A stretch of DNA of 64,000 nucleotides, taken from the NCBI RefSeq assembly GCF_035917575.1, contig NZ_CP109090.1, positions 2,170,001 through 2,234,000 of the forward strand. The letters run 5' to 3'. Shown piece after piece: positions 1 to 7,464 of the stretch (position 1 is its first letter; each line of letters begins with the position of its first letter). The notes under the pieces are model-generated. The model saw nothing but the letters and a program-made list of their open reading frames with translations, did no database searches and had not been told where the DNA came from. Origin of the DNA: Streptomyces sp. NBC_01788 (GTDB taxonomy: Bacteria > Actinomycetota > Actinomycetes > Streptomycetales > Streptomycetaceae). A program made the position numbers and the translations under genes.

Positions 1-97
1 GCCCGATGCCACACCCGACCTTATAGCACGTACATTCGATTTACGGCCGTCCTTCGCCGCCTTCACCCGAACGTGTGGCGGGGCTAGGGTCGGCGTC

Positions 98-784
98 ATG
101 ATTGATCACGCGCGCGACCTGGCCTCTGTGCAGGACGCAACCGAACGACTGCTGACCGCTGCCGGCAAGCTGGACAACGCGGCTGTGACCGACGAGTCAC
201 GACTCCCCGGCTGGACCCGGGGCCACATCCTGTCCCACCTCGCCCGCAACGCCGACGCGCTGGTGAACGTCTTCGAGGGCCGTCCCATGTACGCGTCCGC
301 CGAGGCTCGGGACTCCGACATCGAGCGGGACGCCACGCGCCCCCTCGACGTCCAGCTCGCGGACGTGCGCGAGAGCGCGGCCCTCTTCCAGCGGTCGGCG
401 GCCGGACCCGCGGACTGGTCGCGGACCGTGGAGCTGCGCAACGGCGTCACCGACTCCGCGTCCCGGGTGCCGTTCCGGCGCTGGGTGGAGGTCGAGCTGC
501 ACCACGTGGACCTCGGCATCGGCTACGAGCTCGAGGACCTTCCGGCGGAGTTCGTCGAGCGGGAGATCGAGTTCCTGGCCCAGCGGTTCTCCGGACACCC
601 GGACGTGCCGCCGACCCGGCTGACGGACGGCACGCACGCGTGGGACACGGGCCGGAAGGCGGACAAGCCCGCGGTCACCGTGACGGGGGGCCGGGCGGAC
701 CTGCTCGGCTGGCTCGCGGGACGCCGCGACGGATCCGCCCTGACGGCGGCGGACGGAACGCTCCCGGCGCTGCCCCCGCTCTAG
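98..784 (+). CDS. mycothiol-dependent maleylpyruvate isomerase-family protein
   Basis: A 228-residue protein of the DinB/MDMPI fold. Near the N-terminus it has LPGWTRGHILSHLARN (His47) and, around residues 131-138, EVELHHVD, which supplies an E-x3-H pair (Glu131, His135). Together these match the metal-binding triad of mycothiol maleylpyruvate isomerase, so a divalent-metal, mycothiol-linked thiol transferase or isomerase is likely; the substrate is unknown and most Streptomyces paralogues are uncharacterised. The ATG at 98 has no Shine-Dalgarno sequence. A -10-like TAGGGT at 85-90 lies 7 nt upstream, so the mRNA is probably leaderless. The stop codon TAG (782-784) lies inside the terminal CTAG of the repeat element at 781-946, so the present stop is supplied by that element. 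Confidence 0.8.
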   Translation: MIDHARDLASVQDATERLLTAAGKLDNAAVTDESRLPGWTRGHILSHLARNADALVNVFEGRPMYASAEARDSDIERDATRPLDVQLADVRESAALFQRSAAGPADWSRTVELRNGVTDSASRVPFRRWVEVELHHVDLGIGYELEDLPAEFVEREIEFLAQRFSGHPDVPPTRLTDGTHAWDTGRKADKPAVTVTGGRADLLGWLAGRRDGSALTAADGTLPALPPL

Positions 785-946
785 GGTCTGTCGTTTGGAT
801 CAGGCCGGATCAGGGAGCGGGGTCTGGTGCCGTGGATCGCAAGGCGGAGGAGGGCGGCAGGGCGGAGCCCTGCCAACCGACGACAACGCCGCGAGGCACG
901 GTGCCAGGGCCCGCGAGCCCGGCATGATCCAAACGAGAGGCCCTAG
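781..946. mobile_element. MITE-like inverted-repeat element
   Basis: The ends are 22-bp inverted repeats: 781-802 starts CTAGGGTCTGTCGTTTGGAT, and the reverse complement of 925-946 starts CTAGGGCCTCTCGTTTGGAT. The full 22-bp arms differ at 2 positions. The interior is about 120 bp, GC-rich and itself palindromic (GGTGCCG near 827 against CGGTGCC near 899), with no credible ORF. I recall near-identical sequences as a small non-autonomous element scattered through Streptomyces genomes; that is memory, not a search. It separates two convergent-free plus-strand genes, provides the stop codon of the first and ends about 50 bp before the second. Confidence 0.7.
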
Positions 947-994
947 CCGCGTGCGCGGTCCCCGGGCGGCTGCCCCCGCTATAGGCTGACGACC

Positions 995-1651
995 ATGACG
1001 TACAGCGGAGAGGTGAAGGTCGGCGGCCCGGCGGACGTGCACGAGCTGAAGGACCTGATGATCACCAAGATCGCGGTCGGCCCGATGGACAACAACGCCT
1101 ATCTGCTGCGCTGCCGGGCCACGGACGAGCAACTGCTGATCGACGCGGCGAACGACGCGCACACGCTGCTCGGCTCGATCGGTGACGACGGCATCGCCTC
1201 CGTCGTCACCACCCACCGGCACGGCGACCACTGGCAGGCGCTGGCGGAGGTCGTGGCGGCCACGCACCCGCGTACGTACGCGGGACGGGACGACGCCGAG
1301 GGCATCCCGGTACCGACCGACGTGCTGCTGGAGGACGGGGACACCGTCCGGGTGGGGCAGGTCGAACTCACCGCGCGCCACCTCGTCGGCCACACTCCCG
1401 GCTCGATCGCGCTGGTCTACGACGACCCGCACGGGCACCCCCATGTGTTCACGGGCGACTGCCTCTTCCCCGGCGGGGTGGGCAACACCCACAAGGATCC
1501 GAAGGCGTTCGCCCGCCTGATCCACGACGTGGAGACGAAGATCTTCGACGTCCTGCCGGACGAGACCTGGGTCTACCCGGGCCACGGCAACGACACCACC
1601 CTGGGCGCCGAACGCCCGCATCTGCCGGAGTGGCACGCGCGGGGGTGGTGA
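995..1651 (+). CDS. metallo-beta-lactamase fold hydrolase
   Basis: A 218-residue MBL-fold protein. It carries the di-metal signature THRHGDHW (His74, His76, Asp78, His79), then RHLVGHTPGS, FTGDCLFPGG and VYPGHG, which supply the remaining metal ligands. The arrangement is that of the glyoxalase II-like / hydroxyacylglutathione hydrolase group, so hydrolysis of a thioester or ester is expected, but the substrate cannot be read from sequence. No ribosome binding site precedes the ATG. A TAGGCT hexamer at 982-987 lies 7 nt before it, which suggests leaderless transcription. It follows the repeat element and is not part of an operon with the next gene, which is on the other strand. Confidence 0.85.
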   Translation: MTYSGEVKVGGPADVHELKDLMITKIAVGPMDNNAYLLRCRATDEQLLIDAANDAHTLLGSIGDDGIASVVTTHRHGDHWQALAEVVAATHPRTYAGRDDAEGIPVPTDVLLEDGDTVRVGQVELTARHLVGHTPGSIALVYDDPHGHPHVFTGDCLFPGGVGNTHKDPKAFARLIHDVETKIFDVLPDETWVYPGHGNDTTLGAERPHLPEWHARGW

Positions 1652-1718
1652 ACGGCACGGGCCGCCGATCGCCTGTTCCCGCCCTCGGCCGACGGCCCCG
1701 GCCGCACACGGCGGGCGG

Positions 1719-2192
1719 CTACGCGTCCGCCCGCCGCGCGCCGGCCAGTGCCGCGACCCGCTCCACCGCGAACGCGTAGCCCTGCACTCCGCACCCCGCG
1801 ATGACGCCGTCGGCACGCAGCGAGACGTACGAGTGGTGCCGGAACTGTTCGCGCTGGTGGATGTTGGAGATGTGCACCTCCACCACCGGCAGCCCGTCAC
1901 AGGTGTTGAGCGCGTCCAGGATCGCGACGGAGGTGTGCGAGTAGGCGGCCGGGTTGATGACGATTCCGCAGTGGTTCAGCCGGGCCTCGTGGATCCAGTC
2001 GACCAGTTCACCCTCGTGGTTGGACTGGCGGAAGTCGACCGTGCCGTCGTGCGCTGCGGCTGCCTTCGCGCACAGCGCCTCGACGTCCGCGAGCGTGCCG
2101 GAGCCGTAGATGTCCGGTTGCCGCTGCCCGAGCAGGTTCAGGTTGGGGCCGTTGAGAATCATGATCGGGGCGTTGGCCAGGGTACGGGGCAC
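1719..2192 (-). CDS. aroQ: type II 3-dehydroquinate dehydratase
   Basis: A 157-residue type II dehydroquinase of the shikimate pathway (3-dehydroquinate to 3-dehydroshikimate, dodecameric). The signature [20 protein letters not shown] contains the flexible-loop Arg and Tyr used in catalysis, and [11 protein letters not shown] carries the active-site His. The sequence closely resembles what I recall of the structurally studied S. coelicolor enzyme. The start is GTG at 2192, giving [10 protein letters not shown] at the N-terminus, with GGAGG 4-9 nt upstream; longer upstream frames are shadows of the antiporter gene. It is last in a minus-strand series after the antiporter, about 84 bp away. Confidence 0.95.
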   Translation of the reverse strand: MPRTLANAPIMILNGPNLNLLGQRQPDIYGSGTLADVEALCAKAAAAHDGTVDFRQSNHEGELVDWIHEARLNHCGIVINPAAYSHTSVAILDALNTCDGLPVVEVHISNIHQREQFRHHSYVSLRADGVIAGCGVQGYAFAVERVAALAGARRADA

Positions 2193-2275
2193 GGTTCCTC
2201 CGGTCCGTTCGTCCTGCGGTGGCCGATGGGCGACCGCCGCTCGGAACCCCGGTCTATCACGACACCTTGATGCTC

Positions 2276-3376
2276 CTAGGGGTTGATCGCCAACTCCAGG
2301 TAGGCCGCGAAGATCACCAGGTGTACGCCGCCCTGGAGCGGCGTGGCCCGTCCCGGCACCACCGTCAGCGAAGTGACCACCACGGTGAGCAAAAGCAGCA
2401 GCATGTGGGTGGAGCCGAGGCCGAGGACGAGCGGCCCGGACAGCCACAACGACGCCAGCGCGACGGCCGGAATGGTCAGGCCGATGCTGGCCATCGCGGA
2501 TCCCAGTGCGAGGTTGAGGCTGGTCTGCACCCGGTCGCGCCGGGCGGAGCGCAGGGCGGCGATGGTTTCGGGCAGCAGCACGAGCAGGGCGATGATCACG
2601 CCGACGACCGCATGGTGCAGCCCGGCGGCCTGCACCGCGGACTCGACGGTGGGCGACACGCCCTTGGCCAGTCCGACCACGCCGACCAGGGCCATGGCCA
2701 GCAGTCCCAGGCTGATCCGGGCAGTGCGGGCGGACGGTGCCGCCGCGTGGTCCTCGGAGGTGATCACCTCGCCCTGCCGGGTGATCGGCAGGAAGTAGTC
2801 GCGGTGCCGCACGGTCTGCGTGGTCACGAACAGGCCGTACAGAACGAGTGAGGAGATCGCGGCGAAGGTGAGCTGCACTCCGGAGAACCGCGGCCCCGGC
2901 TGGCTGGTGGTGAACGCCGGCAGCACCAGGCTCAGCGTGGCCAGGGTCGCCACGGTGGCGAGGGCGGCGCCCGTGCCCTCGGCGTTGAAGACGGCCGTGC
3001 CGTGACGCAGTGAGCCGACCAGCAGGCTCAGTCCCACCACGCCGTTGCAGGTGATCATCACTGCCGCGAACACCGTGTCCCTGGCGAGCGTCGAGGACTT
3101 GTCGCCGCCGTCCGCCATCAAGGTCACGATGAGCGCGACCTCGATGACGGTGACGGCGATGGCGAGGACCAGGGAGCCGAAGGGTTCGCCGACCCGGTGG
3201 GCGACCACCTCCGCGTGGTGCACCGCGGCCAGCACCGAGCCCGCGAGGACCAGGGTGATCACGCCGACCGCCACGCCGGGGAGGGAACGCCCCCAGGTGA
3301 GGATCAGCAGGACGACCGCGAGTACCGGCACGATGACCGTCCACGCCGTCAAGATTCCCCTGAGCCGCGTGATCAT
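2276..3376 (-). CDS. chaA: calcium/proton (cation/H+) antiporter
   Basis: A 366-residue membrane protein of the CaCA superfamily, ChaA type. It is predicted to exchange cytoplasmic Ca2+ or Na+ for external H+. Roughly 11 hydrophobic segments are visible, arranged as two halves around an acidic/basic loop near the middle. Each half has a conserved acidic helix ([14 protein letters not shown] in the first, [18 protein letters not shown] in the second) that forms the ion-coordinating alpha-repeats. I chose ATG 3376 ([12 protein letters not shown]), which starts just before the first helix. ATG 3454 would overlap the terC stop by 8 nt and add 26 charged residues. Together with TerC and the TerD genes it points to cation or oxyanion stress handling. 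Confidence 0.85.
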   Translation of the reverse strand: MITRLRGILTAWTVIVPVLAVVLLILTWGRSLPGVAVGVITLVLAGSVLAAVHHAEVVAHRVGEPFGSLVLAIAVTVIEVALIVTLMADGGDKSSTLARDTVFAAVMITCNGVVGLSLLVGSLRHGTAVFNAEGTGAALATVATLATLSLVLPAFTTSQPGPRFSGVQLTFAAISSLVLYGLFVTTQTVRHRDYFLPITRQGEVITSEDHAAAPSARTARISLGLLAMALVGVVGLAKGVSPTVESAVQAAGLHHAVVGVIIALLVLLPETIAALRSARRDRVQTSLNLALGSAMASIGLTIPAVALASLWLSGPLVLGLGSTHMLLLLLTVVVTSLTVVPGRATPLQGGVHLVIFAAYLELAINP

Positions 3377-3446
3377 GCTGCGATCGTCGCAGAGTCCCGG
3401 AATGTTCGCATGCGCGATCAGAGGGCGGGTGCGCTCCTGCTCGCGC

Positions 3447-4466
3447 TCAGGCATCGACCCTGCCCTTCGGCGCGTCCTCGTGGTGCTCTTCCCCTGCTTG
3501 CGTCTCGCGCACCTCATCCGCGGCCTGCCTCCTGGCGGCCAGCAGGCTGGTGACGGTGGTAACGGCCAGAACCGCGCAGATCACGCCGAGGGAGAGGGGG
3601 ATGCCGATCTGGGGGACGTGTACGCCGGACTCGTGCAGCGCGTGCAGCACCAGCTTGACGCCGATGAAGCCCAGGATCACCGACAGGCCGTAGGACAGGT
3701 GGACCAGCTTCTTGAGCAGGCCGCCTATCAGGAAGTACAGCTGCCGAAGGCCCATCAGTGCGAAGGCGTTGGCGGTGAAGACGATGTACGGGTCCTGGGT
3801 GAGGCCGAAGATCGCGGGGATCGAGTCGAGGGCGAACAGGATGTCAGTGGTGCCGATCGCGAGCATCACGACCAGCATCGGCGTCATGACCCGCTTGCCG
3901 TTCTGCCGGATCCACAGCCGGGTGCCGTGGTAGCGGTCGGCCACGCCGAACCGGCGCTCGGCCGCCTTGAGCAGCTTGTTCTCGTCGAACTCCTCTTCCT
4001 CGTCCCCGCCGGAACGGGCCTCCTGGATGAGCTTCCAGGCGGTCCAGATCAGGAAGGCGCCGAAGAGGTAGAACACCCACGAGAAGCTCGCGATGATCGC
4101 GGCTCCGGCGGCGATGAAGCCGGCCCGCAGCACCAGGGCTATGAGGACGCCGATCATCAGCACCCGCCGCTGGTACTGCGACGGCACGGCGAACTTGCCC
4201 ATGATCAGGACGAAGACGAAGAGGTTGTCGACGCTCAGCGACTTCTCGGTGATGAATCCGGCGAAGAACTCGCCGGCCGGCCGGCCGCCGCCGAAGACGA
4301 GCAGCCCGAGCCCGAAGAGACCGGCAAGGACGATCCAGACGGCCGTCCAGATCCCGGCTTCCTTGATCGACACGTCGTGGGGTTTGCGGCCGATGAAGAA
4401 GTCGACAGCGATCAGGGCGGCCAGGCCGGCGATGGTCAGGATCCACAGGGACAACGAGACGTTCAC
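3447..4466 (-). CDS. TerC-family integral membrane protein
   Basis: A 339-residue TerC/Alx family protein with about nine membrane helices. Typical features are the acidic helix motif EKSLSVDNLFVF and, in the second half, GTTDILFALDSIPAIFG. The Asp residues of these motifs are the likely metal-binding positions; the family exports Mn2+ or supports metal homeostasis and tellurite resistance. A charged cytoplasmic loop (GGDEEEEFDENK) separates the halves. The GTG at 4466 was chosen because homologues begin at this point; TTG 4493 is an in-frame alternative. The sequence before the start is AT-richer than its surroundings. I looked for a yybP-ykoY Mn2+ riboswitch there and did not see one. Confidence 0.88.
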   Translation of the reverse strand: MNVSLSLWILTIAGLAALIAVDFFIGRKPHDVSIKEAGIWTAVWIVLAGLFGLGLLVFGGGRPAGEFFAGFITEKSLSVDNLFVFVLIMGKFAVPSQYQRRVLMIGVLIALVLRAGFIAAGAAIIASFSWVFYLFGAFLIWTAWKLIQEARSGGDEEEEFDENKLLKAAERRFGVADRYHGTRLWIRQNGKRVMTPMLVVMLAIGTTDILFALDSIPAIFGLTQDPYIVFTANAFALMGLRQLYFLIGGLLKKLVHLSYGLSVILGFIGVKLVLHALHESGVHVPQIGIPLSLGVICAVLAVTTVTSLLAARRQAADEVRETQAGEEHHEDAPKGRVDA

Positions 4467-4570
4467 AGGACAAAACGGTACCGGAATGACCAAGGAATGG
4501 TAAAGAGAAACGCAAAGAAAAGATCAAAGTCGCAGGTCAGGTGAGTTTACGATTCCTTGGGAGGGGTGGT

Positions 4571-4587
4571 CCGGGGCATTACCCCGG
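4571..4587 (-). terminator. hairpin after the TerD fusion gene
   Basis: CCGGGG (4571-4576) pairs with CCCCGG (4582-4587) around a 5-nt loop, just downstream of the stop at 4611 on the minus strand. There is no U-tract, as is common in Streptomyces. It would separate the TerD fusion transcript from terC. Confidence 0.5.
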
Positions 4588-4589
4588 TC

Positions 4590-4628
4590 CAGCGGTTCCA
4601 GTCGCGCGGCTCAGCGGTTCCAGTCGCG
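4590..4628. repeat. tandem 22-bp duplication at a gene end
   Basis: CAGCGGTTCCAGTCGCG occurs at 4590-4606 and again at 4612-4628, with a period of 22 bp. The second copy contains the last codons and stop of the TerD fusion gene (RDWNR-stop); the first lies just outside. It looks like a recent tandem duplication of the 3' end of the gene. Confidence 0.7.
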
Positions 4629-6674
4629 ACGGGCCGCCGCGACCTCGGTGAGCACCAGCTGAAGCACCTGGCTGCCCGACGGCACCACCGACGGTTCGTA
4701 CGTCCAGGCGTGTCCGACCCAGGGATCGGCGAGGTGGTCGTCGGGCACCGGGGTCAGTCGCAGCAGCGAACGCCACAGCGGGTCGAGCAACGGGCCGTAG
4801 GCGGCGGCGTCCTCGCGGTCGGCGACCATCATCAGGTGGACGCCGACGGCCGGGCCCTCGTCGGCGATGTAGCGCAGCTGGGTCACGGCGCGGTCGTCGA
4901 ACCCGTGCGGGAAGTCGTTGACGATCAGCAGCTGTTCGCCGGCGTCGAACCCGGGCGGCAGCGCGTCCGGCGCACCCCCGCGCACGGCCATCTGCACCAG
5001 GTCGACCCGCTCCGTGAGCCGGCTCAGGACATCCGCGACCCCGGCCGCACCGGCCGCGGGCGGTCCCGCGAGCACGCCCGTGCGCACCAGGGGCGCGAGT
5101 GCCTGTGCCCCGGATCCGGCCGGGTCGACGACATGGACGCCGAACTCGCCCGGCGGGTGGACGGCGATCAGCCGGGCCGCGTTCGCCACGGCCGCCTCCA
5201 TCGCCAGGCGGCGCCGTTCGCCCGCGTCGGCGAAGGAGTCGTCGGGGGACGCCCAGCGGCCGCTGTCGATCCACAGGCCGCGCTCCAGCGGCAGCCGGAT
5301 CAGCATGGGGATGCGCAGGGACGGGTCCTCGGGCAGGTGGAGGTCGCCGACGCGGACCGCCATGGGGTTCTCCATCGGCACGCGGTAGCCGTGCCAGACC
5401 GGGTTGTCCCAGCGGGCGTACGCCGCCGGCAGGGCCGGCTCGACGACCTCGGACTCGTCGGTGAGCTGGGCCAGGTCTCTGTCGAGCGCCGCTCTGGCCT
5501 GGTCGACGAGCTGCGTGTGCTTGGCGCGGGCCGCCTCCCGGGCGTCGTCGCCCTGACCGCCGATGCGGCTGCGTGGGTCGGACAGGGCCTGGTCCAGCTC
5601 CTTGTCCATGCGTGAGTCGGCGAAGTCGACGGCGCTGCGGTAGGCGGCCGTGGTGCGGGCCAGGTCCTCGAACATCCCCCAGACCTGGTTGTAGAGCCGC
5701 TCGTCCATCGACCACCCGGTCGCGTCCCCCGCGACGGGCCGCGCGGGCTGCCCGTCGTGGCCGACAGGCGCGGCGCCCGCGGCCTTCGGCGCCGCGGGAT
5801 GTCCGGATGGGGACGGGGATGCGGGCTGTCCGGAAGCGGCTGGGGGTGGGGGTGCCGGCTGTCGCCGCGGGTGCCGGTAGTCGATGGTTCTACCCGCGGG
5901 CGGAGAGGGCGGTGATCCGGCCGCCGGGGTCGCGCCTCCGGATCCCATCGAACTCGCGGGCTGCTGCACCGCGGGGCCGGCAGTCCCGGAGACCTGTCCC
6001 TCAGGGGAACAGCCCTTGTGGGGGGAAACGGCAGCAGCCGGGTCCGGCCGGGGCGGCGCCGGGGCCTGGTGCGAACGGGCGTCGTCCGTCGTGCGGGACG
6101 GGGGTGGCGCCACCGAGCGGGCCAGCCCCTGGGCCACCGCCTCCTCGGCGGCGGCGGCCAGTTCACCGGCCTCGGCCAGCCCCAGGTCGGTGAGGAGTGC
6201 GGTGAGGCCACTCGCGTAGCCCTGGCCGACGGCGCGCACTTTCCAGGCGCCCTGGCGGCGGTACAGCTCCAGGGCGATCACGGCGGACTCCGCGTCCAGG
6301 CCGGTGATCGTGTAACTGACGAGCTCGGTGCCGTCCAGGCCGGTGACCGCGACGAAGGGGGCGGCGACCGCACCGAACCGGGTCGGTCCTCCGCCCGCGG
6401 CGGGCAGGGCCAGCAGCACGTCGACGTGGTGCACCGCCTCGGGCATGGCACCTAGGTCGAGAGCGAGCCGGTGGTCGGCGGCGGCCTGGCGGGACACCTC
6501 CAGACCGGGCAGGACGGGCGCGCCGGGGTGCACCACCCACTCGGCGCTCCTCGCCCTGCCGCTGTCGTCGCGGAGAGTGGCCGCCGCCACGACCGGCCGG
6601 CCGGCCGAGATCCGGATCTCCAGGCGGACCTCGGAGAGCGGGTGGTTCTGCCCCCGCACCAGCTCGGCCGTCAT
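4611..6674 (-). CDS. TerD-domain protein with large C-terminal FtsK-like region
   Basis: A 687-residue protein in three parts. Residues 1-190 are a TerD (Ca2+-binding stress protein) domain: VVHPGAPVLPGLEVS, LDGTELVSYTITGLDAESAVIALELYRRQGAWKVRAVGQGY. Residues 190-325 are a Pro/Ala/Gly-rich linker. Residues 330-687 start with a helical segment rich in charged residues and continue into an alpha/beta region (IRLPLERGLWIDSG, IAVHPPGEFGVHVVDP, LLIVNDFPHGFDD, VGVHLMMVADRED). This resembles the core of FtsK/SpoIIIE-like ATPases but has no recognisable Walker A glycine-lysine loop. I recall homologues labelled export-associated protein. An enzymatic role is unproven; the domain pairing suggests a TerD-linked membrane or nucleic-acid associated stress function. 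ATG 6674 is the first start; the preceding TerD gene ends 82 bp upstream. Confidence 0.75.
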   Translation of the reverse strand: MTAELVRGQNHPLSEVRLEIRISAGRPVVAAATLRDDSGRARSAEWVVHPGAPVLPGLEVSRQAAADHRLALDLGAMPEAVHHVDVLLALPAAGGGPTRFGAVAAPFVAVTGLDGTELVSYTITGLDAESAVIALELYRRQGAWKVRAVGQGYASGLTALLTDLGLAEAGELAAAAEEAVAQGLARSVAPPPSRTTDDARSHQAPAPPRPDPAAAVSPHKGCSPEGQVSGTAGPAVQQPASSMGSGGATPAAGSPPSPPAGRTIDYRHPRRQPAPPPPAASGQPASPSPSGHPAAPKAAGAAPVGHDGQPARPVAGDATGWSMDERLYNQVWGMFEDLARTTAAYRSAVDFADSRMDKELDQALSDPRSRIGGQGDDAREAARAKHTQLVDQARAALDRDLAQLTDESEVVEPALPAAYARWDNPVWHGYRVPMENPMAVRVGDLHLPEDPSLRIPMLIRLPLERGLWIDSGRWASPDDSFADAGERRRLAMEAAVANAARLIAVHPPGEFGVHVVDPAGSGAQALAPLVRTGVLAGPPAAGAAGVADVLSRLTERVDLVQMAVRGGAPDALPPGFDAGEQLLIVNDFPHGFDDRAVTQLRYIADEGPAVGVHLMMVADREDAAAYGPLLDPLWRSLLRLTPVPDDHLADPWVGHAWTYEPSVVPSGSQVLQLVLTEVAAARRDWNR

Positions 6675-6756
6675 CGCCCGCGTCCCCCTGTTGTCATGTG
6701 CCGTGGTGCGCCACTCACCGGACCGCCCGGACTTCCGCCGGACCGCCCGGGCCGTT

Positions 6757-7335
6757 CTACAGGTGCGGCAGGATCGTCGGCATCAGGTCCTGGAACGTGC
6801 GGCCGTTGGCGGGGACGCCGAGGGCCGTCATCGTCCAGGCGCCGTTCACGCGGTGCACCTTCGCCATGATCTGGGCGGTGTAGTCGCCGCCACCCGCGAG
6901 GGTGTAGCGGGCGAGCTCCTGGCCGTTGGTCTCGTCGACCAGACGGCAGAACGCGTTCTGCACCTCCTGGAAGGTCTGGCCCGTAAAGGAGTTCACGGTG
7001 AAGACGATCTGGTCGATGTGGACCGGGACACGCTGGAGGTCGACGAGGATCGACTCGTCGTCGCCGCCCTGGCCCGCGCCGCCGACCAGGTTGTCGCCGG
7101 TGTGGCGCACCGAGCCGTCGTCGCTCACCAGGTGGCGGAAGAAGACGACGTCGACCGGCTGCTTCTCGGCGAAGAGCACGGCGGAGGCGTCGAGGTCGAT
7201 CTCGCGCGTGCGCGAGCCGAACAGGCCCCGGCGCGGAGCGGCCTGCCAGCCGAGACCCATACGGACCGCGGACAGGCTGCCCCCGTCGTTCTTCTGCAGA
7301 CTGATGGCCTGACCCTTGGTCAAGTTGACGGTCAC
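6757..7335 (-). CDS. terD: TerD family stress/tellurium resistance protein
   Basis: A 192-residue stand-alone TerD, the usual family length. It starts MTVNLTKGQAISLQKNDGG. Conserved Ca2+-site stretches are visible: the Asp-rich REIDLDASAVLF and the SDDGSVRHTGDN / GDDESILVDL pair, which bind two calcium ions in characterised TerD proteins. The family acts in tellurite, phage and oxidative stress responses and in Streptomyces differentiation. The GTG at 7335 has a purine-rich GAGAGGGGAA upstream. It lies directly before the TerD fusion gene on the same strand, so the two TerD domains are probably co-expressed. Confidence 0.93.
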   Translation of the reverse strand: MTVNLTKGQAISLQKNDGGSLSAVRMGLGWQAAPRRGLFGSRTREIDLDASAVLFAEKQPVDVVFFRHLVSDDGSVRHTGDNLVGGAGQGGDDESILVDLQRVPVHIDQIVFTVNSFTGQTFQEVQNAFCRLVDETNGQELARYTLAGGGDYTAQIMAKVHRVNGAWTMTALGVPANGRTFQDLMPTILPHL

Positions 7336-7464
7336 GGCTGATTCCCCTCTCCTACGCCCCTGTCGCCGCCGGTTCCGCGGCTGCCAAGAACCCTACGCAG
7401 AGGCACTGACATCGCCGCACACGGGTCCGCGCTTTGTGTCGGTCTTGCAACACAGCGCAGTCGG

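Noticed and set aside
4467..4610. yybP-ykoY manganese riboswitch upstream of terC
   Set aside because: Searched for the conserved double-junction core by eye and did not find it; only an A-rich stretch and a terminator hairpin are present.
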